In this document: one piece after another, positions 36,947-48,309 of the stretch
How the letters are laid out: each line of letters starts with the position of its first letter
Numbering within the stretch: the stretch's first letter is position 1
Source: Epiperipatus broadwayi
Taxonomy: Eukaryota > Onychophora > Udeonychophora > Euonychophora > Peripatidae
Direction: 5' to 3'
DNA length: 64,000 nt
Assembly (NCBI GenBank): GCA_028023455.1
Contig: JAQFVV010012420.1
Coordinates: forward strand, 2,852,001-2,916,000
Notes under the pieces: generated by a model
The model's database searches: none
What the model saw: only the letters and a program-made list of their open reading frames with translations
Told to the model about the DNA's origin: nothing
Program-made: the position numbers and the translations under genes

Positions 36947-39297
36947 CTATGAGGTTCCTCCTGATTTCTCCACTTTTTCCTCAGAGTAAATTTGATTAGT
37001 GGTTTCCATATATTATCTATAGTCACACTAGGTTGGCTTATAGGATTTTTTGCTATTGTCATGTGAGCAGCTTCTTTAAAATTTCTTCTTTGTACCTTTT
37101 CTTCTTTTTCCAATATTTTTGTATTTTCTCAATCGAACGTATGTTCATTGGTCCATACATGGTCTGCTATCTTAGACACATCAGTTTTCTCTCTTCTAAT
37201 CATCAGTTTATGTACTTGCAAGTACTTTTGAATGGGATGACTGGTCTCACTAATATATGTTCTTCCACATTTACATGGTATTTCATAGATGCAGTTTTTT
37301 ATTTGCTGCATTTCAAGTTTTGGCTTTGTAGATGTTAGAATTCCTCATAGTGTGGTATGGCTCTGGAAAGCTGTTCTGATGTTATACTGATTGCAGATTT
37401 TCCTTAATATGTCTGCTATTTTTGGAATGTATGGATACACTACAGTACCAATAATTGTCTTTTCTCTTGATGGTTCTTTTTGTTGTCTATTTAATGTTTT
37501 CTTAACAACAGCTGATGGATAGCCATTTTTCTTAAGAGTTTGTTCTATATAGATCTTTTCTTTTTCCAAATTGCTAGTTTCTGAACAAACTTTTTTTGCC
37601 CTGTTCCACAGTGATAATATAACTCCATGTTTTGTGTTTCTGGTGTGATTAGATGTATAGGCCAGATATTTCCCCATATGTGTAGGTTTTTGGTAAACTG
37701 TAGTTTTGATTTTGGCACGAGGGAGTCTTGTCACAAGAACATCTAAGAATGCCAATTTTTGTTCTTATTCTGGTTGTATTGTGAATTTAATTGAAGGGGC
37801 TTTGTTGTTGATGTGTGTCCAGAAAGTTTGTAGCAATGCTTCGCCATGTGGCCATACAACAAATGTATCATCCACATAGTGTAGCCAAACTTTAGGTGGA
37901 TAAGGAGTAGTTTTTATGGATGTGGTTTCAAGTTCTTCTATGTAAATATTTCTAATCAGGGGAGACAATGGTGAGCCCATAGCCATTCCTTGATTTTGTT
38001 GGAAAAATTCTGTGTTATATTGAAAGTAGGTTGTTTTTATACAGAATGTTAATAGTTCCATTATGCTATCAATAGGAAGAGCTGTTCTGGTTTGTAAACT
38101 ATTATCATCATTTAATCTTTTCCTTACAATAGACAATGCTTCTTCACATGGTACATTTGTGAATAAACTTTTCACATCAAAGCTTACAAGTAAGTCAGTT
38201 CTTTCAATTTTCATGTTCTTGATTAATTCTACAAAGTGTCTAGAATCCCTGACAAATAATGGGGTCTTGTATGCCAAAGGACTTAAAACTTTGAGAAGAA
38301 CTCTTGCCAAATTCTGGCAAGGTGGATCTCTAGAACTAACAATAGGTCATAATGGAACATGATCCTTGTGGATTTTAGGGAGACCATAAAGATGAGAAAT
38401 TTTGCTGAAATATGATATTATTTTACTCTTTTTTGAATCAGTGAAGTACTTGCGATGCTTTCTGAGTAATGCTTGTAACTTTGTTTCCGTACTTGGTATT
38501 GGATCTTTTGCCACTTTTCTATATTGGTCTGCTGTGAGGAGTTCTTGTATTTTTGTTATCGTAATCAGTTGTATCCATTACAACTGTTGCATTGCCTTTG
38601 TCAGCAGGGAGAATAATTATAGATTTATCTGCTTTTGAGAGATTTAATTGCTTTCCTCTCCCCATAGGATATGTTTGACTACAATTTTTGTTGCTTGTCA
38701 AGTGTTCTTTTTATTCTCCAGCGTAATTCTGCTGCTTCTTCTAAAGGCAGTTTTTGAGTGACTTCCTCAGTGGCTGCCTTTATATCTAATAAGGGGATAT
38801 TAGATGGTGTTATGGCAAAGTTTAATCCTCTTTCAAGAACAGAAATTTCAGTATCTGTTACATTGCTTGGTACATTATGATTTTTGATATGCCCATGTAC
38901 GTTAGCAAGTTTCTTCTTTTGACATTCTTTTATTTTTTGATGTAATATAGAATATGATTTTCTTACTGCTTGAAAAACTCTCATGTAGTCATCATCAGTA
39001 AGTTTATTTTTTAGAAGACATTCTACATTATTAATTGAATGCATTGTTTGATACTTAGAAAACCTTTGAGCATTTATTCTTTCTCTTAACAGAGCTTCAC
39101 TTGCTCTCTGAGTAATTTTCTCAGCTCTCTGAGAGTGAATTGGAAGTTTTAGTTGCAAACCTTTAGGAATTATCCCTTCTGATTTACATTTACATAGGAA
39201 AGTTAAATGATTTTCTACTTTGGCCAGATTTAGACATAGTTTTTCATAATGTCTAAAGTTTGATATAGTATCAGGTCCATACCGAATACTGAATGTT
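36947..39297 (-). pseudogene. Penelope-like reverse transcriptase/GIY-YIG endonuclease, near-complete copy
   Basis: From the 5' side: an N-terminal PLE domain with FSIRYGPDTISNFRHYEKL, then IIILPADKG and KISHLYGLPKIHK. RT motif A is LLVSFDVKSLFTNVP (about 38,190), motif B' QGMAMGSPLSP (about 37,980), motif C YVDDTFVVWP (about 37,870). Motif D/E is AFLDVLVTR and the thumb has YQKPTHMGKYL. The GIY-YIG domain has CIYEIPCKCGRTYISETS, with Gly replaced by Ser in the YIG motif, and C, C, H, H positions of the PLE zinc-binding pattern. It is broken by frameshifts near 38,550 and 38,690, and by in-frame stops in the PL-[R]-PI block near 38,355 and at 37,765-37,767 and 37,129-37,131. The start is lost at the tandem junction. 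Confidence 0.9.
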
Positions 39298-39423
39298 TTT
39301 TGAAGGTTTGTGATGATGGTGTTCTAGCTGTATTTTTGTATTGGACTATTTCTATTATCTAATATGTGTGTTAAATGTCTTTAGAAAAGTTTTAATTTTA
39401 GTTAAATATTCCAAATGCATTCA

Positions 39424-39548
39424 ACTGTTAGTTATATCACAGTAAACAGGTTAGTATATGTACCAACTGTTAGTAATATCACAGCAAACAGGTTAGTAAA
39501 TGCACTAACTGTTAGTAATATCACAGCAAACAGGTTAGTATATGCACA
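39424..39548 (-). repeat. Short tandem repeats in PLE 3' UTR, copy 2
   Basis: Three full units of the same repeat of about 41 bases, more regular than in copy 1. Confidence 0.85.
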
Positions 39549-39617
39549 ATGTTTTGAGAGGTATTTTTCTCCTCTCTTCTTCAGGTGTTGCTGGCCTGAC
39601 CAGTGACAGTACTAGCA

Positions 39618-39696
39618 TGGGATTCGAACCTGGGTCCTTAGATTCTTGATTATTGAATTTTTAAGGTAACACTCTAACCAACTGAGCCATCCTGCC
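39618..39696 (-). ncRNA. tRNA-like block in PLE 3' UTR, copy 2
   Basis: Same block with a better A box (TGGCTCAGTTGGTTAGAGT) and the same B box GGTTCGAATCC. The region between the boxes is a few bases longer than in copy 1. Confidence 0.65.
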
Positions 39697-39731
39697 AAAG
39701 GCAACAGTATGTAGTAATTTCATATACTTAT

Positions 39732-40825
39732 CTATGAGGTTCCTCCTGATTTCTCCACTTTTTCCTCAGAGCAAAGTTGATTAGTGGTTTCCATACATTA
39801 TGTATAGTCACACTAGGTTGGCTTATGGGATTTTTTGCCATTGTCATGTGAGCAGCTTCTTTAAATTTTCTTCTTTGTAACTTTTCTTTTTCCAATATTT
39901 TTGAATTCTCTCAATAGAACGTATGTTCATTGGTCCATACATGGTCTGCTACCTTAGACACATCTGTTTTCTCTCTTCTAATCATCAGTTTATGTTCTTT
40001 CAAGCGCTTTTGAATGGGATGACTGGTCTCACCAATATATGTTCTTCCACATTCACATGGTATTTCATAGATGCAGTTTTTTTCTTTGCGGCATTTCAAG
40101 TTTAGGCTTTGTAGATGTTGGAATTCCTCATAGTGTGGTATGGCTCTGGAAAGCTGTTCTGATATTATACTGATTGCAGATTTTCCTTAATTTGTCTGCT
40201 ATTTTTGGAATGTATGGATACACTACAGTACCAATAATTGTCTTTTCTCTTGATGGTTCTTTTTGTTGTCTATTTAATGTTTTCTTAATAACAGCTGATG
40301 GATAGCCATTTTTCTTAAGAGTTTGTTCTATATAGATCTTTTCTTTTTCCAAATTGCCAGTTTCTGAACAAACTTTTTTTGCTCTGTTCCACAGTGATAA
40401 TATAACTCCATGTTTTGTGTTTCTGGTGTGATTAGATGTATAGGCCAGATATTTCCCCATATGTGTAGGCTTTTGGTAAACTGTAGTTTTGATTTTGGCA
40501 CGAGGGAGTCTTGTCACAAGAACATCTAAGAATGCCAATTTTTGTTCTTATTCTGATTGTATTGTGAATTTAATTGAAGGGGCTTTGTTGTTAATGTGTG
40601 TCCAGAAAGTTTGTAGCAATGCTTCGCCATGTGGCCATACAACAAATGTATCATCCACATAGCGAAGCCAAACTTTAGGTGGATAAGGAGTAGTTTTTAT
40701 GGCTGTGGTTTCAAGTTCTTCCATGTAAATATTGCTAATCAGGGGAGGCAATGGTGAGCCCGTAGCTATTCCTTGATTTTGTTGGACGAATTCTGTGTTA
40801 TATTGAAAGTAGGTTGTTTTTATAC
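39732..40825 (-). pseudogene. Penelope-like reverse transcriptase/GIY-YIG endonuclease, 5'-truncated copy
   Basis: Begins inside the RT domain just before motif B' and keeps motif C (YVDDTFVVWP), AFLDVLVTR, the thumb and a GIY-YIG domain with intact CIYEIPCECGRTYIGETS. It shares with its neighbour the stop TAA before AFLDV (40,548-40,550) and the TGA after the EHTF segment (39,911-39,913). It ends at the same EEPHR terminus. Confidence 0.9.
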
Positions 40826-40881
40826 AAAGACATTCAACCTACATATTAGATGATGGAAATAGTCCAATATAAAAATACAGC
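40826..40881 (+). repeat. Inverted copy of the PLE 3' end
   Basis: Reads like the complement of 39,326-39,383 (AAAGACATT, CATATTAGATGATGGAAAT, ATACAG), but lacks the terminal 25-35 bases present at 36,534. It is followed at once by the target duplication. Confidence 0.85.
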
Positions 40882-40896
40882 TAATAAGTCCTTTGT

Positions 40897-42040
40897 TTGA
40901 TATTTATATAAAAAGGTTTTCGAACATTGAATTGGGATATTAGTAGTGGGTTCACTGTCACTGAAGAACATTGTTCTGAACATAAAATAATTATCCTGGA
41001 AGCATTGGCTTATTATTTTAGTGTTATACCAAAGTTGGAAAAAGTTCGTTATTGATAAATTGATTAAATTTAGTTTGTTTAAATATTGGTAAAAAGTAAT
41101 TAATATACACACATATATAAATTTAATAAAGGAGCAGTTTGGGATGATACTCTTGCAGTTGAAATTATCACCAATGTTTGAAGCTCCAATTTTAATATAA
41201 AAATATCTAGTGAAACAAGCACACTAAAAATCTCCTTGATTTATATTTTATAATTATTTGCATTAGTGCACGTATCTTTTCCAAACTTCTTTTCTTTTAG
41301 TTATATATGCTTCAATAAGTCATTTAGAGATTAAAGTATTGCATGCATTACAATATTAAAGCATTTTATATTAATAATAAAATTCATTAATTATTACTAA
41401 CAAGAAAATATTCTCTTTTAATTCCTCACATTAGTTATTTGAGCTCACTTGTTTAAAAATAACTCAATCCTGATGATATAGATTTCTTTTTTTGAACCTG
41501 TAAATTTGCCAAAAACCTCAAAAAATCTGCATTCTAAGGTTTTCCACTTTGTCAATTTTTAATCGACAAAAAAAAGTCACTTTTTTTTGGAGAAAAATAT
41601 GCAAAATGTTTGCTTCCTTTTTAAAGTATCAATGAAATCTCACTAAAAATTTAATATTTAAAAACAAAAGTTAAAAAAGATATCGTAAGAAAATCAATTT
41701 ATATGTTTTTTTTAAAAATGCATCATGAACTTGCTGTTATTTAATTATTAGTCAGTTACAGGATTATTCACAGCAAAAACGTTACAAATATAGGTATATG
41801 AAGATATAAATAAACCACCCGATTAGTTAGTTGTTCCTTCAGTCATATAATGTTTGAATTTCCAAATGGCAAGATAAATGCATTCAATGATCAAAGTGAC
41901 ATTTACTATACCAAACCGTATAAAAATAGTATGCAACTATAATGTGTTAATGTACAAAGGTTTGATTTGTTCAATAAAAATGACATTTTAGCATTATTAC
42001 CAAAATCACCCTTTCCTTTATTTTTGCTGTAATATCCTAT
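40897..42040. other. AT-rich stretch, no genes seen
   Basis: No coding region or structured repeat was recognised. Confidence 0.5.
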
Positions 42041-42045
42041 ATAAA

Positions 42046-43881
42046 TCCAATTTATCCAAACTACATTGAACACTTTTTAGAAAAAAACTTTTATTGTACA
42101 TATATGCACATACACTTACATTTTGACTGTCCTGAAGTCTTCTTCAAAACTATGATATAATGAACAAAATATAAAATTAGTTGCATATATTCAAGAATAT
42201 ATAGGGCTGCAATGTTTGTTCAAGGAAAGAAGACTATATTAAATAAAATGATTTAATAATCAATAAGTTAAAAAAGAGTGGTTTCCCTGTACATATAATT
42301 AAAAGAAGTATTGAAAAAATAGATCTTAAGATAAATAAAAATGAAAAGAGTGAAGGAAAAGAAAAGGTAAAAATAGATATATAGGAATAAAAACAAATAA
42401 TAATATTATAGTGAATAAGTTTAATAAAATTATAAAGAAGATTAATAAAAAATGCAAAAGAATAATTACTACAAAAATAGTTAATAAAAAAGAGAAAACA
42501 TTAAATTTAATAGACAACAAATACATAGGATATAATAAAGATAATAAAGAAATAATTAATGAAATGTATGTGATAAAATGCAAACAATGTTCAGATAGAT
42601 TGATAATAAATATGTGGAAGAAATGAAAAATTCTATAAAAACAAGATTAAAAGAATATATGTCAGATAATAAATCATCGATATACAAACATATGAAGAAA
42701 ACAGGACACAAATTTATCTAAAGGTCACTAAAAATGATGTTACATACAGACAATATTAAAGAAAGGAAAATAAAAGAAGCAATACTAATAAGAAAGATAA
42801 AACAAAAATTTAATAGGGATTCTGGGATTAGAATGAGATTGGTATAGATATAGTTCTTAAATGGGATATATAGAGGTAAATATATAAAGAGAAAATTATT
42901 TATAAATGAATTATGGGTTATAAAAATTGTTAAATTATATAGGAATATAAACACGAGTATATTTATAGATATTAAATATTAGGAAAAATTTAACATAATG
43001 TTTAAATATAAAACAGTATAATATAAGTTTATAAGAGAATTATATAATAATAAAAGTTGAAGTGTATAAATAAAATATATATAAAAATAAAGAGTTGTAG
43101 TGGTTATAGATTTTAGTTTAGATAATATGTAATAGTGTGAGCTAGGATACAAGATAATTTTTTAAAAAAGAAAAATGTTTTTTTAAAAGTAAACTGGATA
43201 ATTTAAAAGATTACTATATTTATAGATTTTAGATATTAAAAAAATAAATATAAAATATTAATTTTAACAGAAGAAAGAGTAAAAAAATAATAAATATTAT
43301 ATGATTTAAAAATTAAAAAGAATATTAATAAATGAATTACTATTGAATTGACAATTATATGAATATAAAATTATTAAATATTTTATTGAGGTGAAGCTAA
43401 TAAAAATAAAGTTTAAGTTTATAAGGAATAGAGGTAATTAGGAGATTATTAAAAATAATAAAAATGAATGTTATATTTAGATTAATAGTTGTTCTTGAAT
43501 ATGTATGTATGTATGTTCTTGAATATGTATATATATAGTTAAAAATATACATGTATAATTTATATTTATTTTTTATTTATATTCTATATTTTACTTTATA
43601 TTAACTGGATTATTTTATTTGGGGTTACTTATATTTATTTCAGTTTTATTAGGTTTTAATATTGAATTCCAAAATCTTACAATTTATTAGGTTTTGTTAT
43701 ATATTTTATGTTGTTTTTAGTTCTTTATTGTTTTATATAGTTATGTATTTTATTTTATTTTGTTCATTGTATCATAGCTCTGAAGAAGACTGCAAGACAA
43801 TCAAAACAAAGGTGTTTAATCAGATATGTACAATAAAAGGTTTTTGCTAAAATGTGTTCAAGGTGCTTTGGATAAATTGGA
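42046..43881 (+). mobile_element. Penelope-like element, family C, with inverted ends
   Basis: The first 135 bases or so (42,046-42,180) are an inverted copy of the last 140 (43,738-43,881). Both include the TGTACAATAAAAG and TTTGGATAAATTGGA words. Between them lies a decayed PLE C-terminus and a long AT-rich 3' region. The hammerhead-like motif CTGAAGA, GACT/AGTC hairpin, AAAAC is present in both ends (43,780-43,807 plus; 42,146-42,122 minus). No clear target duplication was found. Confidence 0.75.
42240..42860 (+). pseudogene. PLE GIY-YIG endonuclease relic
   Basis: Frames read LKKSGFPVHIIKRSIEK (the end of the RT region), MYVIKCKQCSDRL (start of GIY-YIG with the Cys-x2-Cys pair) and NSIKTRLKEYMSDN. 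These are followed by SSIYKHMKKTGHKF with the conserved His and KERKIKEAILIRKIKQKF, a typical PLE tail. Frames change several times, so it is inactive. Confidence 0.7.
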
Positions 43882-43934
43882 ACATTTTAGCACATTAACA
43901 GAAACATCTATTGATAAATATCCTCAAGTAAATT

Positions 43935-44165
43935 ATTGAATTATTATTATGATGATGATTTTTAAACACATTACAAATAAAACAATCTTTCATTGCATAA
44001 TAAAGTATGAAATAAATTTTAATTCATTTTATATTATGCTATGTTTAGTATAATTGATTATAGTCAGGTGAATCAATGTATTATTGTTATGATTTTTTAA
44101 AAACGCATTGCAAAAAATAAGGCAATCTCTCATTATATAATGAAATATAAATTGAATTTAAAATT
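43935..44165 (+). repeat. Diverged tandem duplication
   Basis: The segment at 43,935-44,030 (ATGATTTTTAAACACATT, CAATCTTTCATTGCATAAT) recurs at 44,076-44,165 in the same orientation with substantial divergence. Confidence 0.6.
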
Positions 44166-44690
44166 ATGAAGAGTAAATAATAATACATTAGATTTAGGTG
44201 ACCATATAAACAGAAAAAGTAGAACATGTAACCTTTCAGCAAAGAATTAAACCAGATACATGAATCTAATCATGATTTAAAATTGAACATTTATCACATC
44301 AGAACAGAAAATGTTTGAAGAGAGGATAAAAAAAAAAAAAAAAGAAATGTTAAAAATAAAAAAGGGAAATAACACATATTTTAAAATGTAGTTAAAATAA
44401 ATGTAATTATAATAATTTTGGACGGAAGTATATCGTAATTAATATATCAATTTTTATGCCCATAAATGAATATATTGTTACTCTATTTGAACTTGAATTC
44501 AAAGCTTCACTGAATACTTTCACATTTAAATGTCACATGATCTCTTCTGCAAAATCCATTTAATTATTATTACTATTAATATATTATTAAAAATAGAATT
44601 GTATTAAAGGCGGTTCAATACAATTAATAAACATTAGAACTACAATTACTTTTACAATTAATTTGTCACCACCATCATCATTTCAATAAA

Positions 44691-45005
44691 CATCACATAA
44701 CTACCTCCTCTTATGCTTGTGTATAACTGTTATTAAAACAGGCAAAACTCTCTATATATATTGCCACACCCAGCAAGCTAGAGTAATCAATGGATGCCAG
44801 AAGGCTTGTGCATAAAATCCCCATCTAGTGCCTACTCATCCAATATCCCCAGACTCCACTGATGAAGACCATAAGCCAGAAACTAGTCTGGGGATATTGG
44901 ATGAATAGGCACTAGATGGGGATTTTATGCACAAGCCTTCTGGCATCCATTGATTACTCTAGCTTGCTGTGTGTGGCAATATATATAGTGAGTTTTGCCT
45001 GTTTT
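44691..45005. mobile_element. Palindromic PLE-like insertion, family A, with 14-bp TSD
   Basis: Arms 44,735-44,850 and 44,890-45,005 are inverted copies with few mismatches, both holding the family A tail. Exact ATCATTTCAATAAA flanks the unit (44,677-44,690 and 45,006-45,019). The left side extends 44 bases beyond its arm. The centre holds CTGATGA, an imperfect hairpin and GAAAC (44,859-44,883). With 315 bp and no coding capacity, the unit consists almost only of a PLE-type 3' end and its inverted copy. Confidence 0.85.
44859..44883 (+). other. Hammerhead-like half core (family A)
   Basis: CTGATGA is followed by AGACCATAAGCCA (GGC/GCC hairpin in the other copies) and GAAAC. It recurs in copies at 6752-6728 (minus), 53,306-53,282 (minus) and 53,604-53,628 (plus) with substitutions. 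CCCCAGACT upstream and AGTCTGGGG downstream would pair, but through the palindrome itself. A complete ribozyme is not demonstrated. Confidence 0.4.
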
Positions 45006-45019
45006 ATCATTTCAATAAA

Positions 45020-46430
45020 TAATAAATAATCAAATGGTTTTATTGTTCAAAACTCCATAAGAAATTTGAGCTCTAGAAGTGGCATATCTGGCATGATTCA
45101 TGGATCTTAAGCTCCAGACTGTCTAGTCTACTATTGCAGTAAACCATGCATCAGCATAATTTCAATCATTATTTATTTATGACAAATGAAGTTCTCTGTA
45201 ACTTTAATCCAGTTTACATCTAAATCTTCCTTATCTGTGTCATTCAGGCAACGTTTTTATTTTAGACTTTTATTTCAATTGAAGTTTTTTGCAGTCTACT
45301 GATATCTCAGTTAGGACTTCAATTTCTCATCTATGATTTCTTTTAGTATTTAGAAACATGTTCAGGCAACTTCATTTCAGTTTATTAATACTTTCAATAA
45401 TGATAAAGATATAACCTAAATATTAGTTTTTAATTCAAATTTCAACATAAAATTTAATAATAATAAATACTTGAAAAAAATGCATATTTAAATATATTAT
45501 AACTTCTAAATGGCATGTCAGGAATAAATTTAATAAACCTAATTATTTACATATTATTTATAATTAATCAATTTTGTTACATATTTTTTATGTTTTGACA
45601 TGTCTTGGATATATATATATCAGAGTGTGTTCTTAATAATTAATAACATTAATTAGTTTATCAGTTGAGAAATATATTTAAATTAAAATACTAAAAATTG
45701 ATTATTCAATAGTATAACTGACCATAAAAAGTTAATTTTTTGCAGTATTGTTGTTGATAACTCATGTATTATTATTTCATTTAAATAATACAGGAACATA
45801 GCTGTGGACATAGCTACATATTGCATTGTATTATTTTATTATATCATGCATTTCTAATTTAACTAATAAATATCATCTAATTGACATATTGAGAGAGGAA
45901 ATGAGACTGATTAAATCTCTAACATTACCTGATGATATCCCTTTCTCTGGCTAAAATACTGTAAATTAAGAATTATTTTATGTTTTTATTTATGCATTGA
46001 TAAAAGTGCCTAACTATTTATTCATGCTTCATTAACAAATTTTACTATTAACAATGGCAATAATTGTAATATGTGTGTTCAAGTAAAAAAGTCACTGGTA
46101 TTCTCTCCAAGCTGCCTGAATTTTCATTTCTGAATCAATATATGTATTGTGTAATAACATACTTTAGCTATTTGCCACAAAAATTGTAAGATATTAGCAT
46201 CTATTGCATATATAATAGACAATAAAAATAGATTTTAAGATTTCTTTAAAATATTGTATTGGATAAAGCACTTAAAATATAATTTATTACACATACTCTT
46301 ATTATTTTCAAAAGTAAATCATTTATTGTATTTGATAATTTTTAGTAGTTTAAAATAGTTTATAAAGCACTATAGAAAGATCAGCTGCTTTTTAATTATT
46401 GTAAGTCAACATTATTTTGAATATAAATAA
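45020..46430. other. AT-rich stretch, no genes seen
   Basis: No supported gene. The minus-like motif at about 45,070-45,110 resembles 5800-5835 and may be an unnamed dispersed repeat. Confidence 0.45.
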
Positions 46431-48240
46431 TATAAAGCTCTTTTAGATTTTCATTTTAATCCAAAAAATCCTTATTGCAAAACTACTATAAAAATTATCC
46501 TGGATCTATATTTTGATGATCCAATGTTTTAATCATTAAAGAAATGCTTATAGAATCAAATACTTTTCCATAATCTACAAATCCAAAGCATAATAGCAAT
46601 TCATATTCATTAGTCCTCTCTATAACTTTTGTCAATACTTGGATATAAATCACCTTGATAAAACTACTTTTAAATTCAGCTTGCTCTTTTGATTGTAATT
46701 ATCTTTGTAAAAATTTCATATAGAAGTAAAAGACTGATAGGTCTTGCAACTTCTAATATCTTCTTTACCACATTTTTAAAATATCAATATTAATCCCACA
46801 TTATTCCAATCATCTGGTACATGTTTATTATTAGATATTCCAACAATTTTTCTATTTCTTCGCCTGTTAATTTTTAAATATCAATTATAATTCCATCCTC
46901 ACCTAGACTTTTTTCCTTTTTCATAGATTAAATTACATTTAAAATGCAGAGTAATTTAGAAAATGTATTAATTGTAGAAGATGCTTTTTTATTTATTGCT
47001 ATCTAATTCTTTATAGAACTCTTTTACACGTATCATGATGTTATCTCTCTTTTTATTAAGAGTTTGATCTTTTCTTCTTATTGCAGAAGTAATACCAAAA
47101 CATTATATACATTTGATATTTTTAATTTCTGCTATAACTTTCCTTGCTAATTCATAATTACAGTATATTTTCTTATATCATTATTAACTCTCTTTCATGT
47201 AATTTTATACGATAATAGATATTCATTTTTCTTAATAGATAATTTTTATATATTTCTCTATTCCTTCTTTTTCTCATAAATTATTTTGTCTCAATAGAAA
47301 TTGTATGAGTCAATTGCTGTTGTTTGTGTCAGCTATCTTTGTTGCATAATGTGCATCAATTATCTTAATATTGATTTTTTTCCAATATAAATTATCTTCA
47401 AAATCCATTAATATTTTAAAACGATTTGCAAGTTTTAATTTAAATTCATTGAAATATATCTGAAGGTTAGGAATATCAACTGTGAATATTGTTTTTCTTA
47501 ATAATTTTTGTCTCTCTAATTTTGTATTAAGATATATCTTACTTACATCTCAGTAATTGATGATCATTTCCTGTGTTAACATTATTAAGACCATTACAAT
47601 TTTGAAATACGTATTTTCTGTTGGTTAATCCAATTTGGCTATATGTTCATTTGGATGCTTCCTTGTCCATTTTCTTTAGCATTTTTTTTCAAAGAAAAAA
47701 ATCATAATATAAAGGGTTTTTTCATTGTGAACTCCACAATCTGTGTCCACTCTCATCTCTATCACCATAACTAAATATACCCACAATACATTCATCTTTC
47801 AATCATTAATCTATTATAGCATTAAAGTCTCTCATTACAAATTAAAAATGTAGCTGGGTCTGAACAAAAGCCTTTTGTATATCCATATAAAAATCTTCCA
47901 TTTTCTCATAACACAGAACTTGCTGGTGCATAAATCTGGATTATCTGAATTTATTATCTTTTATTAAATAAAGAAACTAAACTTGCCACTTGCTTTGATA
48001 CATCATCAATCTCCATAATGTTGTTCTTCCATTTTTTATTTATAATGAATCTTGATTCACTTATGCTTTCAATATTTGTACTTTTGTAGTATAAAACATG
48101 TCCACTTTTTAAATCAATTGTCTCTTCACCTTTTCTTCTAATTTCAGAAAGTCTAATAATGACCCATTTAATATTCAGCAGTTCTTCCATTTCATACAAT
48201 CTTCCTTCACTTGAAAATTATCTGCAGTTGTAAGTACCTG
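46430..48240 (-). pseudogene. RTE-type LINE relic (endonuclease and reverse transcriptase)
   Basis: On the minus strand: a start-like TYNCR block near 48,235, then LYEMEELLNIKW and IIRLSEIRRKGEETI (endonuclease N-terminus). Next come IQIIQIYAPAS and VMRDFNAII (GDFN motif with G to R) near 47,930-47,830, and YGDRDESGHRLW. Further on are KDQTLNKKRDN near 47,080, VPDDWNNVGLILIF near 46,810 and VIERTNEYELLLCFGFVDYG near 46,580-46,640 (RT motif A region). Endonuclease and RT style match the RTE clade. Stops and shifts are dense. Confidence 0.8.
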
Positions 48241-48309
48241 GCTAGTTACCATCACATGGAAGACTGAATCTACAATCAGGAAATTTTTAGTACCCTCTGC
48301 CATTGACCA

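Larger units (their letters stand above)
36534..40881 (-). mobile_element. Penelope-like element, tandem pair with inverted 5' end and 15-bp TSD
   Basis: Read on the minus strand: a short inverted piece of the element's own 3' end (40,881-40,826), a 5'-truncated copy (40,825-39,298), then an almost complete copy (39,297-36,534). The sequence at 36,541-38,042 is repeated in the same orientation at 39,301-40,825. TAATAAGGCCTTTGT (36,519-36,533) and TAATAAGTCCTTTGT (40,882-40,896) flank the whole unit, a 15-bp target duplication with one mismatch. Tandem copies with an inverted terminus are a known hallmark of PLE insertions. Confidence 0.9.

Noticed and set aside
38063-38638. Plus-strand open frames of up to 99 codons
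   Set aside because: They are antisense shadows of the minus-strand PLE reverse transcriptase.
42326-42954. Minus-strand Leu/Ile/Phe-rich frames resembling membrane proteins
   Set aside because: They are the complement of Lys/Asn/Ile-rich PLE endonuclease codons; such hydrophobic frames are expected opposite A-rich coding DNA.
44859-44883. Complete hammerhead ribozyme
   Set aside because: The core boxes and helix II are visible, but I cannot find a consistent helix I and III with a UH cleavage site, so only a half core is reported.
5795-45110. Shared GATTCATGG-centred motif at 5.8 and 45.1 kb
   Set aside because: The similarity covers too few bases to define a repeat family by eye.
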